Source of the DNA: an uncultured Clostridia bacterium
GTDB taxonomy: Bacteria; Bacillota; Clostridia; Christensenellales; CAG-314
Length of the DNA stretch: 32,319 bases
Direction: 5' to 3'
Assembly (NCBI GenBank): GCA_934281515.1
Contig: CAKQXG010000008.1
Location: 1 to 32,319, forward strand
Positions 1 to 7,583 of the stretch are shown here, piece by piece. The notes beneath the pieces were generated by a model. It worked only from the letters and a program-made list of their open reading frames with translations. It had not been told where the DNA came from and made no database searches. Within the stretch, counting starts at the first letter, position 1. Each line of letters opens with the position of its first letter. A program made the position numbers and the translations under genes.

Positions 1-822
1 ATGCGCATGATGCAGGACAACGTCAAGTTGGTTGACGCCATCGGCTACGTACTGGACGCGCGTGCGCCTGCGGCATGCATCAACCCCGGTTTTGAACAAA
101 TCGTAGGCAACAAGCCCTGCGTGTTTATTCTCAACAAGTGCGACCTTGCCGACCCTGCCAAGGTTGCGGCGTGGTGCGACTACTTTGCCGGGCAGGGACA
201 AACTGTAGTTAAAGTGACGGCAACCGCATCCAAGGAGGCGACGAAAATCGTCGACGGCTTTGTCGGCGCAACGGCGCATATCACGGCTCGCAACAAGGCC
301 AAGGGCGTATTTAAGCCTGTGCGTTGCATGATTGTCGGCGTGCCGAATTGTGGCAAATCGACCATTATCAACTGCCTGTCGGGGCGAAAAGCCGTCATTA
401 CGGGCGACAAACCGGGCGTAACCAAAGGCAAACAGTGGGTGCGCCTTGCCAACGGGTTGGAATTGCTTGACACTCCGGGCACACTGTGGAGCAAGTTTGA
501 GGACGAAACGGTTGCGCGGCGGTTGTGCTTTGTGGGCAGTATCAAGGATGACGTCGTGGACATCGAGGAAGTGGCGTTTGCTCTTATTACCGAGCTTGCC
601 GCGCAGTACCCGACATTGTTGCAACAGCGGTACTCGTTGGGTGACATCGACGGCAAAACAGCGCAGGAAGTGTTCGCGTTGATTGCCGCCAAGCGCGGTT
701 TTCTGCTACGCGGCGGCGAGCCTGACTACGAGCGGTGCGCCAAGGCAGTGCTGGACGACTTCCGCAAAGGCAAGATCGGGCGCGTTACGTTCGATACGCC
801 GTCAAATATATCCAAAAGGTAG
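1..822 (+). CDS. rbgA: Ribosome biogenesis GTPase RbgA/YlqF, 5' end cut off
   Basis: This is a circularly permuted GTPase that takes part in late assembly of the 50S ribosomal subunit. The motif order is the RbgA signature: G4 NKCD at residues 45-48 comes first, then the P-loop GVPNCGKS at 113-120, then G3 DTPG at 157-160. The C-terminal part (about 165-273) matches the family's helical RNA-binding tail. The family normally opens with a segment containing a W-F-P-G-H-M motif about 15-25 residues before this point. The text begins at residue-equivalent 'MRMMQDNVKLVDAI', so the ATG at base 1 is almost certainly an internal methionine and the gene continues upstream of the window. The stop codon lies within the ribosome binding site of rnhB, as expected for a cotranscribed housekeeping run. 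Confidence 0.93.
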   Translation: MRMMQDNVKLVDAIGYVLDARAPAACINPGFEQIVGNKPCVFILNKCDLADPAKVAAWCDYFAGQGQTVVKVTATASKEATKIVDGFVGATAHITARNKAKGVFKPVRCMIVGVPNCGKSTIINCLSGRKAVITGDKPGVTKGKQWVRLANGLELLDTPGTLWSKFEDETVARRLCFVGSIKDDVVDIEEVAFALITELAAQYPTLLQQRYSLGDIDGKTAQEVFALIAAKRGFLLRGGEPDYERCAKAVLDDFRKGKIGRVTFDTPSNISKR

Positions 823-831
823 GGCGTAATT

Positions 832-1440
832 GTGTTACTTGACTACGAAAGACAACTTATGGACGGCGGCGCACAACTAATCGGTGGCATCGACGAGGCA
901 GGGCGCGGACCGCTTGCAGGACCCGTGGTGGTTGCAGGCGTAATTATGCCACTCGGAGATGACGACATCATTGCAGGCGTCAACGACAGTAAAAAACTGA
1001 CCGCCAAAAAGCGCGACAAGCTGTACGACGAAATACTTGCCAAAGCTATTGACGTGCAAGTCGCAGTTGTGGACAATCGGACGATTGACGAGATAAATAT
1101 ACTCAACGCAACCAAGCAAGGCATGGCGCAGTGTATCAACGGTTTTGCCAAGGTGGATTGCGTGCTTATCGACGCGGTGCAACTCGACGTGCCTGTGCGT
1201 ACGTTGTCTATTGTGCATGGCGACGCGCTCAGTTACAGCATCGCCGCGGCAAGCATAGTCGCCAAGGTTACTCGTGACCGCATGATGGAACGGTACGCCG
1301 AAACGTATCCCGAGTACAACTTTGCCAAGCACAAGGGCTACGGTACGGCGGAGCATATCGCCGCGCTGAAAGAATATGGTCCTTGCCCGATACATAGACG
1401 TAGTTTTATAGGGCATTTTGTAGATTTGACAAAGATTTGA
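832..1440 (+). CDS. rnhB: Ribonuclease HII
   Basis: RNase HII cuts the RNA strand of RNA-DNA hybrids and removes misincorporated ribonucleotides. The 202-residue product carries the diagnostic GIDEAGRGPLAGPV segment (residues 19-32) with catalytic D21 and E22, a third acidic residue in VLIDA (D114) and a fourth in KVTRD (D149), which completes the DEDD-type active site. A conserved HKGYGT segment follows. The chosen start is GTG 832, preceded by AAGG about ten bases upstream at the stop codon of rbgA. An in-frame ATG at 859 would also leave the catalytic core intact. rbgA-rnhB is a conserved gene order in Firmicutes. Confidence 0.95.
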   Translation: MLLDYERQLMDGGAQLIGGIDEAGRGPLAGPVVVAGVIMPLGDDDIIAGVNDSKKLTAKKRDKLYDEILAKAIDVQVAVVDNRTIDEINILNATKQGMAQCINGFAKVDCVLIDAVQLDVPVRTLSIVHGDALSYSIAAASIVAKVTRDRMMERYAETYPEYNFAKHKGYGTAEHIAALKEYGPCPIHRRSFIGHFVDLTKI

Positions 1441-1476
1441 CGGCAAAGCGTATCGGCGTTTTGTCGTCGATTTTTG

Positions 1477-1486
1477 CATACGTATG
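1477..1486. repeat. 10-bp palindrome CATACGTATG between rnhB and yraN
   Basis: CATACGTATG is a perfect palindrome in the rnhB-yraN gap. Related TACGTATAC sequences recur inside spoIIGA (10304-10323) and upstream of the HAD phosphatase gene (24565-24581). No function is apparent. Confidence 0.35.
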
Positions 1487-1519
1487 AAAGTTTCTGCAAC
1501 AAAATAGAGGAGAATGTAC

Positions 1520-1864
1520 ATGAATACACGCAGGGTCGGCAGTCACGGCGAAGATATTGCGGCGGCATATCTTAAAAAAAGCGGTTACAAGGTGCTTCAA
1601 CGCAACTTCAACTGTCGTTTCGGCGAAGTGGACATCATTGCTCGCGACGGCGACTACATTGTGTTTGTGGAAGTCAAGGCGCGTGCTGACACGACTTTCG
1701 GCGCACCGCGAGAGGCGGTCGATTGGCACAAGCAACAGCGGATTATCAAGTGTGCCAACGCTTGGTTGACAATTAAGAAACAGTACGGCGCACCCGTACG
1801 TTTCGACGTGGTAGAAGTCCTTGCCGGCAACGTAACCTTGATTCGTGACGCGTTCAGGGTGTAG
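1520..1864 (+). CDS. yraN: YraN/UPF0102 family endonuclease-like protein
   Basis: This small protein (114 residues) belongs to the UPF0102/YraN family, which has a restriction-endonuclease-like fold and often sits beside rnhB. The fold's core is visible: G-E-x-D (residues 35-38) followed by FVEVKAR (49-55), giving the D38...E51-x-K53 metal-binding pattern. Its physiological role in bacteria is not settled. The first in-frame ATG at 1514 lies one base after the GAGGAG ribosome binding site (1507-1512) and is too close, so ATG 1520 with seven-base spacing is preferred. It probably belongs to the rbgA-rnhB transcription unit, because the 79-base gap before it shows no terminator. Confidence 0.88.
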   Translation: MNTRRVGSHGEDIAAAYLKKSGYKVLQRNFNCRFGEVDIIARDGDYIVFVEVKARADTTFGAPREAVDWHKQQRIIKCANAWLTIKKQYGAPVRFDVVEVLAGNVTLIRDAFRV

Positions 1865-1976
1865 TTCGGTCTTTAACGCGTTTATGTAAGTTTTGAAATT
1901 TTTTATTTTTCGGTCTTTGCTATGTTTTAATGTATGTAAATTTGCGAATTTCCTTTGTGAAAATACGAATTACCCA

Positions 1977-2005
1977 TTGAAAAGTCCCTGCAAATATGTT
2001 AGCAT
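1977..2005 (+). promoter_or_regulatory. Candidate sigma-A promoter for the LytTR/kinase operon
   Basis: TTGAAA (1977-1982) and TAGCAT (2000-2005) are separated by 17 bases and lie about 110 bases before the response regulator start. The -35 box is good and the -10 box matches at four of six positions. The rest of the 249-base gap (1865-2113) is AT-rich and shows no clear terminator or LytTR direct repeats. Confidence 0.4.
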
Positions 2006-2113
2006 AGTATGCAAAGTCTTTTTGCGGTTGCAAGTGCTCTACGGCAGATATGTGTCGTTTTGAGCGGCTAGTATCTTGCAGACTTTCATTAACTGTGTTG
2101 TCGGGGAGGAATT

Positions 2114-2824
2114 ATGTACAAAATTGCCATTGTCGAAGATGAGATTGCTGCACGCGATAAACTTGTCGGCTATATCGGACGTTTCGGCACAGAAAACGAC
2201 GTTCAGTTTGACGTTGCTTCATTTGGCAGCGCATTACCTTTTTTGTCCGACTACAAATCGGTGTATGACATTGTGTTTATGGATATTGAATTGCCTACAG
2301 TCAACGGTATGGAAGCCGCACGCCGTTTGCGCGAAATAGACAAGTCAGTCATGTTGATTTTCGTCACAAACATGGCGCAGTATGCCGTCAGCGGTTACGA
2401 AGTCGACGCGCTGAGTTTCATTGTCAAACCTGTCTCTTACACCAATTTTGCACTCAAACTCAATCGTGCAATCGGGCGTATACGCTCGGAACGCACGTCG
2501 TTTGTAGTCATCAAGGGCAAAAACAATATCAAGCGTATTCGCGCAGAAGACATTCGCTATGTTGAGGTTGCCAATCATTCGCTTGTATGGCACACCGACG
2601 ACGGCGTCGAGCAGTCAACCGGTTCGCTTAAAAGCGTTGCCGAACAGCTCGGTTCGTCTTTTGCATTGTGCAATCAGTGCTACCTGGTCAACCTGCGTTT
2701 TTGCACCGAGGTCAACGGATACACGGTCAAGGTGGGCGGCGACTTGTTACAGATTTCTCGTCCAAAACGTTCTGCTTTCATAAAGGCGCTGAATTTGTAT
2801 CTCAACGGCTCGTTTGCCGACTGA
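2114..2824 (+). CDS. LytTR-family response regulator
   Basis: This is a two-domain response regulator of 236 residues, AgrA/LytR type. The receiver domain (1-120) has acidic residues E8-D9, the phosphoacceptor D57 in FMDIELP, the switch threonine T85 in FVTN and the conserved lysine K105 in IVKPV. The C-terminal half (about 135-230) is a LytTR DNA-binding domain, recognised by the KNNIKRIRAEDIRYVE entry strand and a CNQCYLVNL segment. Such regulators usually control secreted products, competence or quorum-related traits. ATG 2114 is preceded by GGGGAGGA at good distance. The sensor kinase gene follows after only 12 bases, so the two form a co-expressed pair. The target genes are not evident from the sequence; the neighbouring hydrolase gene is a possible but unproven candidate. 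Confidence 0.92.
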   Translation: MYKIAIVEDEIAARDKLVGYIGRFGTENDVQFDVASFGSALPFLSDYKSVYDIVFMDIELPTVNGMEAARRLREIDKSVMLIFVTNMAQYAVSGYEVDALSFIVKPVSYTNFALKLNRAIGRIRSERTSFVVIKGKNNIKRIRAEDIRYVEVANHSLVWHTDDGVEQSTGSLKSVAEQLGSSFALCNQCYLVNLRFCTEVNGYTVKVGGDLLQISRPKRSAFIKALNLYLNGSFAD

Positions 2825-2836
2825 CAGGGGGTTTGT

Positions 2837-4219
2837 ATGACTGCACTTGGCTTGTACAAGCTTCTGTTTGTGGCAGAGTTGCTTGTTTCGTTTTTTATAT
2901 TCGGTTTTCGTCTGAAAAAACGGCGTTACTTCTACATTCGTTGCGTTGTTGCGGTTGCGGTGTTGTTTGCAGTGGCGTACTTCTTCCCTTTGGCGAAGTA
3001 CAATGCGGGATATTTGTCGTTTATGTTTCTTTGTTTGTTTGCGGCAAGCCTTGTTTTATTGTATTTTTGCTACGACGAGCCGCCGCTCAATATTTTGTTT
3101 GTCGGCATTGCCGCATATACCACAAGGCATATGGCGTTTCAGGTTTTCGGTATTATAAAGACGGTTTTCGACAGTTTGGGCGCAAAGGTTATCGGTGCGT
3201 CGGAAGGTAAAACGGCTTTTTTTCTGTATGGTGATGGTATGTTGCGTGATGTTGTCATCGGTAAAACGGCGTTGTTTTACGGTTGTATTTACCTTGCCGT
3301 ATACGTGGCTGCGTACTACTTTGCCTACTTTTTTATCGGGCGTGCTTTACACGGGTATGACGACCTTAAAATCTCAAACAAGTCAATTCTTGCATTGTCG
3401 GGGTTTGTGTTGCTTGCCGAGATACTGCTGCATGCGCTGCTGGTATACATAACCGACGGCTACAACGCCGTGTACACGGTTATAACCTACGCCTACAACA
3501 TTTTGTCGTGTCTGTTTATTTTCTATTTGCAAAAGAGTTTGCTCAGCGAAAAGCAATTGCAAAAGGAATTGACTCTTGTAAATCATATGTTGCAACAAGA
3601 GCGCGAACAGTACGAAGTCAGCAAGGAAAACATCGAGCTTATCAACATGAAGTGCCACGACATACGGCATCAGATACGACAAGTTTTTGCGCAAAACATC
3701 GACCGCGAGTACCTTGCCGAAATAGAAAAGTTGATAAGCATCTACGACTCGACCGTCAAGACGGGCAACAAGGAGTTGGACGTGATACTTACCGAAAAAA
3801 GTCTTGTTTGTACTCAAAAGAACATTACTTTTGCATGTATCGTCGACGGCAAGTTGTTGTCTTTTATGGACAAAACGGACATTTATGCATTGTTCGGCAA
3901 CCTTATAGATAACGCCATGGAGGCCGTAACCAAGCTGGCTGACGCCGAAAAACGAATAATCGACCTTACGGTGCGCGGCGGCGGAGATAACATGGTGGCA
4001 ATCAGCGTCAGCAACTACTTCGACGGCAATCTCGTTACCGATGTCGACGGTTTGCCTGCCACAACCAAAGGTAACAAGGAGTACCACGGATTTGGACTGA
4101 AGAGTATCCGTTACATTGTTGAGAAGTACGACGGCGACTTGTCCATCTCTACGCACGACAACTTGTTTACGGCGGACATAGTGCTGTTGCGCGCCGCGAC
4201 AACACAGTCGGCAGGCTAA
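2837..4219 (+). CDS. AgrC-like membrane sensor histidine kinase (GHKL ATPase)
   Basis: This 460-residue membrane kinase pairs with the LytTR regulator just upstream. The N-terminal ~235 residues contain about six or seven hydrophobic segments. A short helical region and a coiled-coil-like stretch lead to the phosphoacceptor motif NMKCHDIRHQ with H274. The C-terminal ATPase is of the AgrC/ComD type: N box FGNLIDNAMEAV (N359) and G box HGFGLKSI (G418, G420). There is no separate large extracellular domain, so the ligand is probably sensed within the membrane bundle, as in peptide-sensing AgrC kinases. No AgrD-like peptide gene or AgrB processing gene was found next to it. ATG 2837 follows CAGGGGG. 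Confidence 0.9.
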   Translation: MTALGLYKLLFVAELLVSFFIFGFRLKKRRYFYIRCVVAVAVLFAVAYFFPLAKYNAGYLSFMFLCLFAASLVLLYFCYDEPPLNILFVGIAAYTTRHMAFQVFGIIKTVFDSLGAKVIGASEGKTAFFLYGDGMLRDVVIGKTALFYGCIYLAVYVAAYYFAYFFIGRALHGYDDLKISNKSILALSGFVLLAEILLHALLVYITDGYNAVYTVITYAYNILSCLFIFYLQKSLLSEKQLQKELTLVNHMLQQEREQYEVSKENIELINMKCHDIRHQIRQVFAQNIDREYLAEIEKLISIYDSTVKTGNKELDVILTEKSLVCTQKNITFACIVDGKLLSFMDKTDIYALFGNLIDNAMEAVTKLADAEKRIIDLTVRGGGDNMVAISVSNYFDGNLVTDVDGLPATTKGNKEYHGFGLKSIRYIVEKYDGDLSISTHDNLFTADIVLLRAATTQSAG

Positions 4220-4314
4220 TCGAAGTCGACTGTCTGTGACGGTTTATCGGTGCGTATTCGTTACCGATTGCAACGCAAATTACGAATTTGTTCGTTTGTA
4301 ATACGCATTTGATA

Positions 4315-4342
4315 TTGCGCCGATTTTTTGAGTTGATATAAT
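4315..4342 (+). promoter_or_regulatory. Candidate promoter for the glycoside hydrolase operon, overlapping a terminator
   Basis: A perfect TATAAT (4337-4342) sits 16 bases after a weak TTGCGC (4315-4320). The -10 box overlaps the left arm of the terminator at 4341-4374. The predicted start (about 4349) falls in the hairpin loop, so the new transcript would not contain the complete hairpin. Confidence 0.5.
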
Positions 4343-4374
4343 GACAGTAAGCGTATGCCGACTGTCATTTTTTT
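4341..4374 (+). terminator. Intrinsic terminator after the sensor kinase gene
   Basis: ATGACAGT (4341-4348) pairs perfectly with ACTGTCAT (4361-4368) around a 12-base loop, followed directly by seven T (4368-4374). It ends the LytTR/kinase transcript about 120 bases after the stop codon. Confidence 0.85.
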
Positions 4375-4472
4375 GTCGCAAATGCGTCCGAATTGCCGAT
4401 TTGTCGTCTACGTAAACAATATTGCCGTCGAACACGTGCGGTGGCAGGTAAATAACAGAAAAGGAGTATTCG

Positions 4473-7400
4473 ATGAAAAAGATTTTTTCCCGCTCGTTGT
4501 GGACGGTGTTGTCCGTAGTGTTTGTGGTACTGCTTGTCGCTTCTATTGTAGGCACAAGCATCTGCTACCAGTACGAACCGTTTATCAACGCATTTTTTGA
4601 AATAAAACTGTACGACGTGGTGGACAACGGCGACTCGTCCAGTATTTACTACGCCTCGGAGTATGTCGATGCCGACGGCAAGTATGATGACGACGCCATG
4701 CTTAACGCCGCCAGAAAGATAAGCGAACTTGTGGCAACCGAAGGCATAGTGATGCTTAAAAACGACAACAACGCCTTGCCTCTCGACAACGGCGACAGAG
4801 TCAGTTTACTAGCTATATCTTCCGTCGATTGGCTGTACAGCGGTTACGGCAGCGGACACGTCGACAACGCCAACGCCAAAAACTTTATTACGGCTATGAG
4901 TGCGGCAGGTTTCAACGTCAACACCGAACTGAACAACTTCTACACCAACTGCGGCTATCGTCGCACGGCAGGACAAGGACAAATCAGCCTGTCCCCCATG
5001 AACAACAGTTGCAACGAGTGTCCGTGGAACAAGTATCCTTCGTCGGTACGTAGCTCATTCGGCAACTTTCCTACGGCAATCATCACGCTGTCACGTGACG
5101 GCGGCGAGGGTGCGCCTTGGGATCCCGACCTTACCAATGTCGTCAACGACGGCTTGCCTTTCAGCGTAGCGCACAACGACATCGACGCTCGCTTCCGCAA
5201 CAACAACTACCTGCAACTGACCAAGGAAGAAAAAGAAATGATCGAGCAGGTACTGTCTCTTAAACAAAGCGGCGTATTCGGCAAAGTGGTGTTGTTGTTA
5301 AACAGTGCCAACACCATGCAAATGGACATTTTGTCCACCTACAACGACATCGACGCAATACTTGCCGTCGGCATGGGCGGCACGATGGCAACAACGGCAG
5401 TGGCAAACATTTTGTCCGGCAAGTACGCTCCGTCGGGCAGATTGACTGACACCTATGTCTACGACAACTGGTCGGCTCCCGCCATGGAGAACTTCGTCCC
5501 GGCAGAATTTACCAACATTGCCGACTACCCTCACATTACCAAGTTGGAAAGCGGCGCGGAGGACGACGACAGTTACATCGTGCGTCAGGAGGGTATCTAC
5601 GTCGGTTACCGTTACTACGAAACTCGTTACGAAGATTGCGTACTCGGCAGGGGCAATGCTAGCGGCACCAAGGGCGTGTACACGGGCGACGATGGTTGGC
5701 ATTACGCAAAGCAGGTTTGTTACCCCTTCGGTTACGGACTTACATACACTCGGTTCGAGTACAGCAACTACTCCGTTACGGAGAAAAACGGCAACTACAT
5801 CGTCAGCGTTACCGTCAAAAACGTAGGCAGTACTCCTGCCAAAGAAGTTGTACAAGTGTATCTGCAAAAGCCGTACACCGAGTACGACAAAACCAACAAA
5901 ATAGAGAAGTCCGCAGTAGAACTTGTCGGCTTTGAAAAAACCGATACTTTGTCGCCGAACGAGAGCGTGACCATCAGCATAACGGTAGACAAGCAAGCTC
6001 TGCGTACGTACGACTCCTACAAGGCGCGCACGTACATTCTCGAAAAGGGCGACTACTATTTTGCTGTCGGCAACTCGGCACACGACGCTCTTAACAACAT
6101 ACTTGCCGCAAAAGGTAAGACTGTCGACGACGGCATGGACTACGACGGAAACAAGAGTTTTGCCAAGTCCGTCAAGATAAACGCCGACGATTTTAAGGTA
6201 TTTTCCAAATCGTCGGTTACAGGCAACGACATCACCAATCAATTCGACAACGCCGACATCAACTTGTACGACGGTAGAAACGGTCAGACAATTACATATC
6301 TATCTCGTAGCGATTGGGAAGGAACATATCCTGTCGGTAGATATCAGCTTGCCATCACCGACTACATGGCAAACGAAATTACTTACAAGTTCGGTGGTGA
6401 AGTAACTGCCGATCCTAACGACGAAATGCCGTTGAGCGGTTGTGTTACCGCTGACGAGGAGTACCTTTCGCTGTTGGAATTTGCCGAAGGCGAAACGCCG
6501 CATCTGAAACTTATCCACTTGATGGACAAGGATTACGACGACCCTCTGTGGGAAAACTTGCTCGACCAATTGACATTGCAAGAGATGGCAACCATGATTA
6601 TCAAGGGCGGTATGGGTACGCCTGCGCTTGCTTCGATAACCATGCCCGGCACAATAACTCGCGACGGTCCTGCGGGACTGGGTCGTTTGTTTGCGGACGT
6701 ATTCGGCAAAACTCGTGCCGGCGTCAACTATCCGTCGCCTTGTCTTATGGGTTCGTGCTTCAACCGTCAACTTGTCGAGGACTTGGGCAAGCTGTTCGGC
6801 ACCGAGCTTATGCATTACGGTATCAACGGTATCTACGCGCCGGGCGCAGGCATACATCGCGCGCCTTACAGCGGACGTAGTTGGGAGTATTACAGCGAGG
6901 ACGGCTACCTGTCCGGTGAAATGCTTGCGGCAGAGTGTGCCGGTCTGACGAGCGTCGGGTGCATTACCTATGCGAAACACATCGGTTTCAACGATCAGGA
7001 AGGCGACCGCAACGGGGTGACGGTGTGGAGCAACGAACAACCTTTACGCGAAATCTATCTTGCCGCCTACGAAAAAAGTTGCGTAACAAACAGTACCAAT
7101 GCCCTTATGAGTGCCTACAATCGTATCGGGGCGCAATGGGCTGCAATTCACAAAGGTATGCTTACCGACGTAGTGCGCGGCGAGTGGGGTTTTGAAGGTC
7201 ATGTAATTACCGACGCATATTCCTACAACTACATGACCACATTTGCCGAAGGTGTGGTAGCAGGCAACGACTTGTGGCTCGGCGCAGTGGAAACGACAGC
7301 GTTCAAACCGTTCTACGACAATGCCACCGTTGTCAAGGCAATGCGCAACAGTTGTCACGCTATTATGTACACAATTCTGCACTCCAACGCCATGAATGGT

Positions 7401-7571
7401 ATCAGTAAGGATGCTACCATCATCGAGGTTCGTCCCTGGTGGAAAGACTTGCTTACGGGTATCGAAGTGGGAATGGGGGTACTTGCGGCAGCAAGCGTGG
7501 CAATGATGGTTGTCAGCTACGTAAAGTATGCACAATACAAGAAAAAGTCCGCCGAAGTGGCGGCACAATAA
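4473..7571 (+). CDS. Domain-swapped family 3 glycoside hydrolase, membrane-anchored at both ends
   Basis: This is a beta-glycosidase of family GH3, 1032 residues. The domain order is inverted compared with most GH3 enzymes. The alpha/beta sandwich domain comes first (about 85-340, entry motif ATEGIVMLKND, candidate acid/base E212 in SRDGGEG). An Fn3-like module follows (about 420-545), and the TIM barrel comes last (about 690-975). The barrel shows RDGPAG, AKHIGFNDQEGDRNG, NEQPLREIYL and the nucleophile motif VITDAY with D914. The same inversion is known for the Ruminococcus albus and Butyrivibrio beta-glucosidases. A basic N-terminus plus hydrophobic stretch (about 9-31) and a second hydrophobic stretch near the end (about 993-1015) followed by KYAQYKKK suggest two membrane anchors with the catalytic body outside. 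Substrate cannot be told. ATG 4473 follows AAAAGGAG. A lipoprotein gene follows 12 bases after the stop. Confidence 0.92.
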   Translation: MKKIFSRSLWTVLSVVFVVLLVASIVGTSICYQYEPFINAFFEIKLYDVVDNGDSSSIYYASEYVDADGKYDDDAMLNAARKISELVATEGIVMLKNDNNALPLDNGDRVSLLAISSVDWLYSGYGSGHVDNANAKNFITAMSAAGFNVNTELNNFYTNCGYRRTAGQGQISLSPMNNSCNECPWNKYPSSVRSSFGNFPTAIITLSRDGGEGAPWDPDLTNVVNDGLPFSVAHNDIDARFRNNNYLQLTKEEKEMIEQVLSLKQSGVFGKVVLLLNSANTMQMDILSTYNDIDAILAVGMGGTMATTAVANILSGKYAPSGRLTDTYVYDNWSAPAMENFVPAEFTNIADYPHITKLESGAEDDDSYIVRQEGIYVGYRYYETRYEDCVLGRGNASGTKGVYTGDDGWHYAKQVCYPFGYGLTYTRFEYSNYSVTEKNGNYIVSVTVKNVGSTPAKEVVQVYLQKPYTEYDKTNKIEKSAVELVGFEKTDTLSPNESVTISITVDKQALRTYDSYKARTYILEKGDYYFAVGNSAHDALNNILAAKGKTVDDGMDYDGNKSFAKSVKINADDFKVFSKSSVTGNDITNQFDNADINLYDGRNGQTITYLSRSDWEGTYPVGRYQLAITDYMANEITYKFGGEVTADPNDEMPLSGCVTADEEYLSLLEFAEGETPHLKLIHLMDKDYDDPLWENLLDQLTLQEMATMIIKGGMGTPALASITMPGTITRDGPAGLGRLFADVFGKTRAGVNYPSPCLMGSCFNRQLVEDLGKLFGTELMHYGINGIYAPGAGIHRAPYSGRSWEYYSEDGYLSGEMLAAECAGLTSVGCITYAKHIGFNDQEGDRNGVTVWSNEQPLREIYLAAYEKSCVTNSTNALMSAYNRIGAQWAAIHKGMLTDVVRGEWGFEGHVITDAYSYNYMTTFAEGVVAGNDLWLGAVETTAFKPFYDNATVVKAMRNSCHAIMYTILHSNAMNGISKDATIIEVRPWWKDLLTGIEVGMGVLAAASVAMMVVSYVKYAQYKKKSAEVAAQ

Positions 7572-7583
7572 AAGGAGGACTAT

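Noticed and set aside
1..3. ATG at base 1 as true start of rbgA
   Set aside because: The family's conserved N-terminal segment with the PGHM motif is missing, so the gene begins upstream of the window.
4355..4600. 81-codon frame between kinase and hydrolase genes, considered as a peptide pheromone gene
   Set aside because: It starts in a terminator loop, has no ribosome binding site and runs into the hydrolase gene in another phase.
4473..7571. Gene rearrangement or assembly error in the GH3 gene, because domain order is reversed
   Set aside because: The frame is continuous over 1032 codons and the same order is known in characterised rumen beta-glucosidases.
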